From Zoogloea sp. (GTDB taxonomy: Bacteria; Pseudomonadota; Gammaproteobacteria; Burkholderiales; Rhodocyclaceae), in contig NZ_JAKLLN010000002.1 in NCBI RefSeq assembly GCF_023150065.1, positions 310,001-374,000 of the forward strand: a stretch of DNA of 64,000 bases. The letters run 5' to 3'. Shown piece after piece: positions 25,976 through 37,370 of this stretch. Position numbers and translations under genes: made by a program. Below the pieces are notes generated by a model. It was not told where the DNA came from. It saw only the letters and a program-made list of their open reading frames with translations, and searched no databases. Position 1 is the first letter of the stretch, and each line of letters begins with the position of its first letter.

Positions 25976-26608
25976 ATGACGATGAGAACCTTCGCCTCCC
26001 TGCTGGTGGCCCTGCTGGTATGCCTGCCGGCTGCCCGGGCCCAGACATCCGCACCCTTTGTAGAGCGGCTGCTCACCCGCGAGCAGTTCAGAAAGCTCGA
26101 CGATGGCGGTTTCGTGATCTACATGCGCCACGGCAAGACCGACCCGACCCGCCCCGATCAGCCCGAGCCGAAGTTCGACGACTGCAGCACCCAGCGTCCG
26201 CTCAACGACGAAGGCCGCAAGATGGCCGCCGACATCGGCAGATCCCTCCGCCAGGCGCGGATCCCCATTGCCGACATCTACGTCAGCCCCATGTGCCGTA
26301 CCCGGGAGTCCGCGCAGCTGGTGTTCGGGCGTGAGGCCCGGGTGATCGTGGTGGATGAGCTCTTCTCGTCCACCAACCAGACCAGCGAGCAGAAGAAGCC
26401 GATCATCGAGGCCACCCGCCGGCTCATGTCCGCCCCCGTCTCCCCGGGCAGGAACCGCTTCATCCTGGCCCATGCGCCCAACCTGGCCGACACCATGGGC
26501 TACTTCCCGAAGATGGAGGGCACCGTGGTGATCTTCATTCCCCAGGGCAGCGGCTTTGAATACGTGGGCAGCATCCGCCCCGACATGTGGCCTGAACTGC
26601 TGCGATAG
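25976..26608 (+). CDS. Periplasmic histidine phosphatase-family protein
   Basis: A 210-residue exported protein. The signal peptide covers about 1-22 (ARA/Q). The phosphohistidine motif YMRHGKT lies at residues 50-56 (Arg51, His52, Gly53). The second His is in FILAHAPNLADTMG (about 165), where typical family members have GH, and a conserved SPMCRTRESA follows. Such proteins include SixA-like and acid-phosphatase relatives. It is sandwiched with 8- and 3-base gaps between an HD-GYP regulator and a hybrid kinase, so a role in dephosphorylating or sensing a ligand for that kinase is possible. Confidence 0.8.
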   Translation: MTMRTFASLLVALLVCLPAARAQTSAPFVERLLTREQFRKLDDGGFVIYMRHGKTDPTRPDQPEPKFDDCSTQRPLNDEGRKMAADIGRSLRQARIPIADIYVSPMCRTRESAQLVFGREARVIVVDELFSSTNQTSEQKKPIIEATRRLMSAPVSPGRNRFILAHAPNLADTMGYFPKMEGTVVIFIPQGSGFEYVGSIRPDMWPELLR

Positions 26609-26611
26609 ATC

Positions 26612-30874
<4,263 letters not shown>

Positions 30875-31011
30875 TTGAAATCCCGAGGGAGAATTCGTCT
30901 TCCCCCTCCCTGACGCCGCGGCAAACCTGGAACCGGCGGGATCCGGGTGAGCCTGACGGGCTCAAACGTCATTCTTTTCCGGCAATCCACCTCGCATTTG
31001 CTGCAAAGCAT

Positions 31012-31027
31012 CTAAACCATCGTCTAA
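31012..31027 (+). promoter_or_regulatory. TodT/TmoT-box-like site in the tmoA promoter region
   Basis: In the 297-base gap before tmoA (30875-31171) lies CTAAAC-CATC-GTCTAA, an imperfect palindrome close to the ATAAAC-N4-GTTTAT boxes bound by TodT in Pseudomonas putida. A possible -10 (TATAAC) is at 31049-31054, which would centre the box near -41. No second full copy was found by eye. It is 160 bases upstream of the tmoA ATG and is the best candidate TmoT operator. Confidence 0.5.
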
Positions 31028-31171
31028 TATCCCGCCCCCTCGATTCCTTATAACTTTCCCCCACACGGTTGAAACGCCCAGTGCCTTCAACCGGCAGATC
31101 CGGCAGCCCATGAGCGGCCGGGCGAAGGGGGAGCTGCAGGGCTCCTGCATCCCGTTATGAAGGAGACATCG

Positions 31172-32677
31172 ATGGCTGTACTCAATCGGATGGACTGGTA
31201 TGACCTGGCCCGATCCACCAACTGGACACCCAGATACGTCACCGAGGACGAACTGTTTCCGCCCAAGCTGTCGGGCGAATTCGGTCTGCCCCTGAGTGCC
31301 TGGGAAAGCTACGACGAGCCCTACAAGCAGACCTATCCGGAATACGTGAAGGTCCAGCGCGAGAAGGACGCTGGGGCCTATTCGGTGAAGGCGGCCCTGG
31401 AGCGCAGCCGGATTTTCGAGAATGCCGACCCGGGCTGGAAGTCGGTGATGAAGGCCCACTACGGCGCCATCGCCCGGGGCGAATACGCCGCGGCCAGCGC
31501 CGAGGCGCGGATGATGCGTTTCTCCAAGGCCCCGGGCATGCGCAACATGTCCACTCTGGGGTGCATGGACGAGATCCGTCACGGCCAGATGCAGCTGTAT
31601 TTCCCCCACGAGCACGTGTCCAAGGACCGGCAGATGGACTGGGCCTTCAAGGCCTACGATACCAACGAGTGGGCGATGATCGCCGCCCGCCATTTCTTCG
31701 ACGACATCATGATGACCCGGGACGCTATCAGCGTCTCCATCATGCTGACCTTCAGCTTCGAGACCGGCTTCACCAACATGCAGTTCCTGGGGCTGGCGGC
31801 GGACGCGGCCGAGGCCGGTGACCACACCTTCGCCAACCTGATCTCCAGCATCCAGACCGACGAGTCGCGCCATGCCCAGATCGGCGGCCCGGCCCTCAAG
31901 CTGCTCATCGAGAACGGTCACAAGGCCGAGGCCCAGAAGCGGGTGGACATCGCCGTGTGGGGCGCCTGGAAGCTGTTCTCGGTGCTCACCGGTCCGATCA
32001 TGGACTATTACACCCCCCTGGAGCACCGCAAGCAGTCCTTCAAGGAGTTCATGGAGGAGTGGATCGTCGCCCAGTTCGAGCGCGCCCTCACCGACATGGG
32101 CCTGGAGCTGCCCTGGTACTGGGACATCTTCCTGAAGGACATCGCCCAGACCCACCACGGCATGCACCTGGGCTCCTACTACTGGCGCCCGACCCTGTGG
32201 TGGAACCCGGCCGCCGGCATCACCCCCGACGAGCGCGCCTGGCTGGAAGAGAAGTACCCCGGCTGGAACGACACCTGGGGCCAGTGCTGGGACGTGTTCA
32301 TCGACAACGTGGTGGACGGCAACATGGCCAAGGCCTACCCGGAGACGCTGCCCTACGTGTGCAACATGTGCCAGCTGCCCATCCTGGGTGTGCCGGGCAA
32401 GGGCTGGGACGTGAAGGACTACCCGCTGGAGTACAAGGGCCGGCTGTACCACTTCGGCTCCGAGGTGGATCGCTGGGTCTTCGAGCAGGAGCCCGAGCGC
32501 TACGCCGGCCACCTCTCCATCGTCGACCGCTTCCTGGCCGGGATGATCCAGCCCATGAACCTGGAGGGCGCCCTCCAGTACATGAACCTCGCCCCCGGCG
32601 AGATCGGTGACGACGCCCACAACTACGCCTGGGCCGAGATCTACCGCGCACTACGCGAGACCCGCAAGGCCAGTTGA
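31172..32677 (+). CDS. tmoA: Toluene/benzene monooxygenase alpha (diiron hydroxylase large) subunit
   Basis: A 501-residue subunit carrying the active site. All six carboxylate/His diiron ligands fall exactly at toluene-4-monooxygenase numbering: Glu104, Glu134, His137, Glu197, Glu231 and His234. Pocket positions Ile100, Gly103, Ala107, Phe176, Thr201 and Phe205 also align. With TmoE and TmoB it makes the hydroxylase that inserts oxygen into an aromatic ring. The ATG at 31172 follows GAAGGAG. It is first of tmoABCDEF, identical in order to the T4MO and Tbu clusters. Regiospecificity (ortho, meta or para) cannot be stated from sequence. Confidence 0.95.
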   Translation: MAVLNRMDWYDLARSTNWTPRYVTEDELFPPKLSGEFGLPLSAWESYDEPYKQTYPEYVKVQREKDAGAYSVKAALERSRIFENADPGWKSVMKAHYGAIARGEYAAASAEARMMRFSKAPGMRNMSTLGCMDEIRHGQMQLYFPHEHVSKDRQMDWAFKAYDTNEWAMIAARHFFDDIMMTRDAISVSIMLTFSFETGFTNMQFLGLAADAAEAGDHTFANLISSIQTDESRHAQIGGPALKLLIENGHKAEAQKRVDIAVWGAWKLFSVLTGPIMDYYTPLEHRKQSFKEFMEEWIVAQFERALTDMGLELPWYWDIFLKDIAQTHHGMHLGSYYWRPTLWWNPAAGITPDERAWLEEKYPGWNDTWGQCWDVFIDNVVDGNMAKAYPETLPYVCNMCQLPILGVPGKGWDVKDYPLEYKGRLYHFGSEVDRWVFEQEPERYAGHLSIVDRFLAGMIQPMNLEGALQYMNLAPGEIGDDAHNYAWAEIYRALRETRKAS

Positions 32678-32747
32678 CCCCCACTTCCTGTCGTACCGCC
32701 CGGCCCGTGTGCCGGGTGGCGCATCACCCTATAAGGAGACCGCCGTC

Positions 32748-33014
32748 ATGGCCTTGTTCCCCCTGACCTCCAATTTCGAGGGCGACTTCGTTCTGCAACT
32801 GCTGCCCGTGGATACGGAGAACACCATGGACGAGGTGGCCGCCGCCGCCGCCGTCCATTCCGTCGGCCGCCGCGTGCGCGACCGCCCGGGTCACATCCTG
32901 CGCGTCCGTCTGCACGGCAGCACCGAGCTGCTGCCGCGCAACCTGAAGGTGGCCGATGCCGGCTTCCGGCCCACCGAGACCCTGGACATCGTCTGGCAGG
33001 CGCCGGGCGCCTGA
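32748..33014 (+). CDS. tmoB: Toluene monooxygenase gamma (small hydroxylase) subunit
   Basis: An 88-residue protein with the ubiquitin-like gamma-subunit fold pattern: LFPLTSNFEGDFVLQLLPVD at the N-terminus, then VGRRVRDRPGHILRVR. Length matches TmoB/TbuU (about 85). The ATG at 32748 has AAGGAG 10 bases upstream. It stabilises the hydroxylase dimer. It lies 70 bases downstream of tmoA within the same operon. Confidence 0.92.
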   Translation: MALFPLTSNFEGDFVLQLLPVDTENTMDEVAAAAAVHSVGRRVRDRPGHILRVRLHGSTELLPRNLKVADAGFRPTETLDIVWQAPGA

Positions 33015-33038
33015 GCCCGGCCGGCGAAGGAGACATCC

Positions 33039-33374
33039 ATGAGCTTCACCAAGGTATGCACCCTCGACGACGTGTGGGAAGGCGAGATGGCCCCCTTCAC
33101 CGTCAACGGCCACGAGGTTCTGCTGGTCTGCGCCGAGGGCGGCGAGATCAAGGCCTTCCAGGGCATCTGCCCGCACCAGGACATTGCCCTGGCGGAAGGC
33201 AGGTTTGACGGCAAGAAGGTGATCTGCCGCGCCCACCTGTGGCAGTTCGACGCCAGCAACGGCAAGGGCATCAACCCCGACGACTGCGCCCTGGCCAGCT
33301 ACCCCATCCGCGTGGATGGCGAAGATGTGCTCATCAGCACCGAGGGGGTCGAGCCCCTGTTTGCCCACAGCTGA
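33039..33374 (+). CDS. tmoC: Toluene monooxygenase Rieske-type ferredoxin
   Basis: A 111-residue soluble [2Fe-2S] Rieske ferredoxin. Ligands are Cys44-His46 (ICPHQD) and Cys63-His66 (VICRAHLWQFD), one position off T4moC. It carries electrons from the reductase TmoF to the diiron hydroxylase. The length is typical and an AAGGAGAC ribosome-binding site precedes the start. It is third gene of the operon. Confidence 0.95.
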   Translation: MSFTKVCTLDDVWEGEMAPFTVNGHEVLLVCAEGGEIKAFQGICPHQDIALAEGRFDGKKVICRAHLWQFDASNGKGINPDDCALASYPIRVDGEDVLISTEGVEPLFAHS

Positions 33375-33426
33375 CCCCACCCCGGGCCGGTCGCCTCCGG
33401 GCCCGGTCATCGCAAAGGAGACACCC

Positions 33427-33741
33427 ATGAGCACTGCAGCATCCGGGCAGGCCTATCACAACAACCTGGTGGGGCCGGTGATGCGCGCCGGCGACCTCGC
33501 CCACGCCGTCATCGAAGCCGCCCGCACCGACAACCCGGGCAAGGAGATCTTCGTGGACGACAAGCGGGCCTACATCCGCATCCACGCCGAGCAGGAAATG
33601 ATCCTGCGCCAGGCCACCATTGAAGAAGAGCTGGGTCGCCCCTTCCGCATGAACGATCTGGAGGTGGACCTGAGCTCCTTCGCCGGCCAGATCGAGAGCC
33701 GTGACGACTCGGTGCGCTTCTACTTCACCAAGAAGCTCTGA
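33427..33741 (+). CDS. tmoD: Toluene monooxygenase effector (coupling) protein
   Basis: A 104-residue cofactor-less effector of the MmoB/DmpM family. VGPVMRAGDLAHAVIEAA near the N-terminus and a conserved YIRIHAEQEMILRQATIEEELGRPF (in pieces at about 55-80) are diagnostic. It binds the hydroxylase and tunes turnover and regiospecificity. The ATG at 33427 has an AAAGGAG upstream; the frame is open further 5' but overlaps tmoC and is unlikely. Confidence 0.93.
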   Translation: MSTAASGQAYHNNLVGPVMRAGDLAHAVIEAARTDNPGKEIFVDDKRAYIRIHAEQEMILRQATIEEELGRPFRMNDLEVDLSSFAGQIESRDDSVRFYFTKKL

Positions 33742-33782
33742 GCGCCACCTGCCCCCTACAAGAACGACACGAGGAGACACCC

Positions 33783-34769
33783 ATGTCCGAGATTCAAGTG
33801 CTGAAGCCCCAGAAGACCTGGAGCCACCTGGCCGCCCGGCGCCGCAAGCCCAGCGAGTACGAGATCGTCAGCGCCAACCTGCACTACAACGACCGCGACC
33901 CGAACTCGCCCTACGAGCTCGACCCGGGCATGTTCATGAACGAGTGGTACAAGAGGAACACCTTCGCCACCGCCCTCAAGCACGAAGACTGGAACGCCTT
34001 CCGCGACCCGGACGAGGTGGTGTATCGCACCTACAACCTGATGCAGGACGGCCAGGAGACCTACGTCTTCAGCCTCTTCGACCAGTTCAACCAGCGCGAG
34101 CACGACAAGGCCCTGGACCCGCGCTGGGCCGGCACCCTGGCGCGCCTGTATACCCCGGCCCGCTACCTCTTCCACACCCTGCAGATGGCCTCCGCCTACG
34201 TGGGCCAGGTGTCGCCGGCCAGCACGCTCACCAACTGCAACTACTTCCAGATGGCCGACAGCCTGCGCTGGGTCAGCCACACCGCCTACCGCACCCGGGA
34301 GCTCTCCCTCGCCTTCCCCGACAAGGGCTTCGCCCGGGACGAGCGCAGCTACTGGGAGGAAGACCCGGCCTGGCAGGGCTTCCGTGAGCTGATGGAGCGG
34401 GCGCTCACCGTGTGGGACTGGGGCGAGGCCATCACCGTGCTCAGCCTGGTGGTCAAGCCGGCGGTGGAGGAGGCGGTGTTGCGCCGCCTGGGCGAGGCCG
34501 GCCGCCACAACGGTGACACCCTGCTGGGCTTGGTCACCGACGCCCAGCTCATCGACGTGGCCCGCCATCGCCGCTGGACCGCCGCCTTTGTGGCGATGGC
34601 CGTCCAGACTCCGGGCAACCTGGAGCAGATGCGCGCCTGGATCGCCAAGTGGGAGCCCCTGGCCGACCGGGCCATCGAGGCCTACTGCAACGCCTTGCTC
34701 GACGTGCCGGACGCCGCCGCTGCCGCCAAGGCCGCCACCCGCGACCTGCGCCGCGGAGTGGGGCTCTGA
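33783..34769 (+). CDS. tmoE: Toluene monooxygenase beta subunit
   Basis: A 328-residue hydroxylase subunit with the ferritin-like fold but no diiron ligands. KTWSHLAARRRKPSEYEIVS at the N-terminus and LYTPARYLFHTLQMASAYVGQ with NCNYFQMADSLRWVSHTAYR are typical of TmoE/TbuA2. Length matches T4moE (about 327). It supports alpha-subunit assembly. A GAGGAGAC element lies just upstream of the ATG. Confidence 0.94.
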   Translation: MSEIQVLKPQKTWSHLAARRRKPSEYEIVSANLHYNDRDPNSPYELDPGMFMNEWYKRNTFATALKHEDWNAFRDPDEVVYRTYNLMQDGQETYVFSLFDQFNQREHDKALDPRWAGTLARLYTPARYLFHTLQMASAYVGQVSPASTLTNCNYFQMADSLRWVSHTAYRTRELSLAFPDKGFARDERSYWEEDPAWQGFRELMERALTVWDWGEAITVLSLVVKPAVEEAVLRRLGEAGRHNGDTLLGLVTDAQLIDVARHRRWTAAFVAMAVQTPGNLEQMRAWIAKWEPLADRAIEAYCNALLDVPDAAAAAKAATRDLRRGVGL

Positions 34770-34831
34770 GACCTTTGCCGAAGGCGCTGGCCGCAGTCCT
34801 GAGGGCTGCGGAGTGGCGCCGGAGAGACAGC

Positions 34832-35845
34832 ATGAGCGATCCAGTCATCCATAACGAACGGGACGGCAGCCGCTTCACCCAGCTGCCCGGCGACACCCTG
34901 CTGCGGGCGGGGTTGCGGGCCGGCGTCGGCCTGTCCTACGAATGCAACTCGGGGGGCTGCGGGGGCTGCAAGTTCGAGCTGCTGCACGGCGAGGTCGAGA
35001 CCCTGTGGCCCGAGGCGCCGGGCCTCGGCGAGCGCGACCGGCGCCGCGGCCGGCACCTGGCCTGCCAGTGCCGGGCCCTTGGCGATGTGTCCATCAAGCT
35101 GGCGACGGGGCCGGAGTACGTGCCCCCCATCCGCCCCCGGCGGCGTCGGGCGGTGCTCACCGGCAGCACCGACATCACCCACGATCTGCGGGAGTTCCGC
35201 TTCAAGGTGGAGGGGGCGGCAGACTTTCTGCCCGGGCAGTACGCCATGCTCGACCTGCCCGGGGTGGCGGCGTCCCGCGCCTATTCGCTATCGAACATTC
35301 CCAACGCGGACGGGGAGTGGCATTTCCAGATCCGCCGGGTGGCGGGCGGGCAGGGCACGGCCGCGCTCTTCGACAGCCTGGTGCCGGGGGCGGAGTTGGG
35401 CCTGGACGGCCCTTACGGCGTGGCCTGGCTGCGCCCCGACTCGCCCCGGGATCTGGTGTGTGTGGCCGGCGGTTCCGGGCTGGCGCCAATGATCTCCATT
35501 GCCCGCGGGGCGGTGGCGGCGGGCATGCTCGCCACCCGGCGGCTGCATTTCTTTTACGGCGCACGGGAGCCCCGTGACGTGTGCGGCGAGTCGATGCTGG
35601 CCGCGCTCGAGGGCTTCGGTGAGCACATCGTCTATTGCCCGGTGGTCTCCTCCCCGGGCGTAGAGGGCTGGGCGGGTGTCACGGGTTTTGTGCACACCCG
35701 CCTTCCCCCGGCCCTGGCGGCGCCCCTGGCGGATTACGAGTTCTATTTTGCCGGCCCGCCGCCCATGACCCAGGCGCTCCAGGAGATGCTGATGGTGGAG
35801 TACCAGGTGCCTTTCGAGCAGATCCATTTCGATCGATTCTTTTGA
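34832..35845 (+). CDS. tmoF: Toluene monooxygenase NADH-ferredoxin reductase
   Basis: A 337-residue reductase. The N-terminal plant-type [2Fe-2S] domain has Cys38, Cys43, Cys46 and Cys78 (YECNSGGCGGCKF, then LACQC). The FAD domain contains AYSLSN with the RxYS-like pattern, and the NAD domain contains VAGGSGLAPMISIARG and FYGAREPRD, ending FDRFF. It transfers electrons from NADH to TmoC. The ATG at 34832 was selected with GGAGAG about 6 bases upstream. Spacing to tmoE is 62 bases. Confidence 0.94.
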   Translation: MSDPVIHNERDGSRFTQLPGDTLLRAGLRAGVGLSYECNSGGCGGCKFELLHGEVETLWPEAPGLGERDRRRGRHLACQCRALGDVSIKLATGPEYVPPIRPRRRRAVLTGSTDITHDLREFRFKVEGAADFLPGQYAMLDLPGVAASRAYSLSNIPNADGEWHFQIRRVAGGQGTAALFDSLVPGAELGLDGPYGVAWLRPDSPRDLVCVAGGSGLAPMISIARGAVAAGMLATRRLHFFYGAREPRDVCGESMLAALEGFGEHIVYCPVVSSPGVEGWAGVTGFVHTRLPPALAAPLADYEFYFAGPPPMTQALQEMLMVEYQVPFEQIHFDRFF

Positions 35846-35875
35846 GGTTCCGCGAGGAACGGTGTGGAGACAAGA

Positions 35876-37279
35876 ATGAAAAAAAGACAAGGGAAGGGAC
35901 AACACCTGCCGCGGCAGGCCATGGGGGGCGCCGTGCTGGCGCTGGCCGTTGCCGCCGCCGGCACGGCCCACGCCACCGACGTGTTCCGCCTGGAGGGCTT
36001 CGGCGCCATCTCCCGGGGCATGGGCGGCGTGGCCACGGCCCTGGACGTGGGGCCGGCCGGCATGATGACCAATCCGGCCACCCTGTCGCTGATGCAGGCC
36101 GACAACGCCGCCCAGATCGGCCTCGACCTGGTCACCACCGACATCGACGTCACCAACCGGAGCACCGGCGAGCACGTCCACTCGGCCAATCATGGCAGCA
36201 ACCGTGGCCCCTATTACGCGCCCCAGGCGGCCTTCACCCGGCGCATGGGGGCATGGACCTTCGGCCTCGGCGCCTTTGCCCAGGGCGGGCTGGGCACCGA
36301 GTACGGGCGCAACAGCTTCCTGTCCCGGGCGACGGGGGGCGTGGACACCGGCCTCGACAACTCCAGCCGCCTGCTGGTGCTCAACATCCCTCTGGCGGCG
36401 AGCTTCCGGGCCTCCGAAGCGCTGACCATCGGCGGCGGCGTCGATGCCGTGTGGCAGGGCCTCAACCTCAACCTGCTGCTCGGCGCCGACCAGGTGGGCA
36501 GCCTGATCGGGGCCTCCCGGGTGTCCGGCTCCCTGCTGCCGGTGCTGGGCGGCCTGCCCGACCTGCGCGGCGCCCACTTCAGCCTGACCCGCAACTCGCC
36601 CCTGGCCAGCGGCGTGAATGCCTGGGGTTACACCGGGCGCATCGGCATGACCTACGCCCTGTCGCCGGCCACGCGTCTGGGGGCCGCCTACACCACCCGC
36701 AGCCGCATGGCGGACATGGAGGGCCGGGCCACCCTGACGGCCATCGATGGCGTGGTCGGGCAGGTGCCCCTGGGGGGCAAGATCCGCCTCCGCGATTTCC
36801 AGATGCCGGCGGTCTTCAACCTGGGGCTCAGCCATCGGGTCAACGACCAGCTCACCCTGGCGGCGGACGTGTCGCGGGTCTTCTGGTCCTTCGTGATGAA
36901 GGACATCAAGGTGGGCTTTGTGGCCGACGGCGGCGGCGACCTGAACATCCTGCTGCCCCAGAACTACAAGGATCAGACCGTCCTGGCCATGGGCGCGGCC
37001 TGGCAGATGGACAGCCGCTGGACGCTGCGTGGCGGCCTGCGCCTGGCCCAGCAGGCCCTGTCGTCCTCGACCCTGTTCGCGGTGATCCCGGCCACGCCGC
37101 GCAAGCATGTGTCGGTGGGGGTGGGCTACGCGGTGTCGCCCAGCTCGACAGTGGATTTCGCCTGGTCCCACGCCTTCCAGGAGAACATGAACAACTTCAG
37201 CCAACCCAACACCTCGGCCCCCATCCGGGTCAGCCACGCCCAGGACAACGCGACGCTGGTGTACACCTACCGCTTCTGA
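35876..37279 (+). CDS. tbuX: TodX/TbuX-type outer-membrane hydrocarbon channel (FadL family)
   Basis: A 467-residue outer-membrane beta-barrel. The signal peptide ends AHA at about 34, followed by the FadL-type N-terminus with GFGAISRGMGGVATAL and NPATLSLM, which forms the plug/hatch in this family. It ends with an aromatic residue (YTYRF), as needed for barrel insertion. Such proteins pass toluene and other hydrophobic compounds through the outer membrane. The ATG at 35876 (GGAGAC upstream) was chosen over GTG 35864. It belongs to the tmo transcript, 30 bases after tmoF. Confidence 0.92.
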   Translation: MKKRQGKGQHLPRQAMGGAVLALAVAAAGTAHATDVFRLEGFGAISRGMGGVATALDVGPAGMMTNPATLSLMQADNAAQIGLDLVTTDIDVTNRSTGEHVHSANHGSNRGPYYAPQAAFTRRMGAWTFGLGAFAQGGLGTEYGRNSFLSRATGGVDTGLDNSSRLLVLNIPLAASFRASEALTIGGGVDAVWQGLNLNLLLGADQVGSLIGASRVSGSLLPVLGGLPDLRGAHFSLTRNSPLASGVNAWGYTGRIGMTYALSPATRLGAAYTTRSRMADMEGRATLTAIDGVVGQVPLGGKIRLRDFQMPAVFNLGLSHRVNDQLTLAADVSRVFWSFVMKDIKVGFVADGGGDLNILLPQNYKDQTVLAMGAAWQMDSRWTLRGGLRLAQQALSSSTLFAVIPATPRKHVSVGVGYAVSPSSTVDFAWSHAFQENMNNFSQPNTSAPIRVSHAQDNATLVYTYRF

Positions 37280-37370
37280 GGGGGCATCCTTGGGGCGAGG
37301 AGGGCTCCTCCCGCCACCGTCATGCACTGGGTCTGCGGCCGTTTCCCGGAGGCCCGCCAAGGAAAACAGG

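Noticed and set aside
30875-30960. Possible hairpin AGGGAG...CTCCCT after the hybrid kinase
   Set aside because: Short stem with long loop and no T-run.
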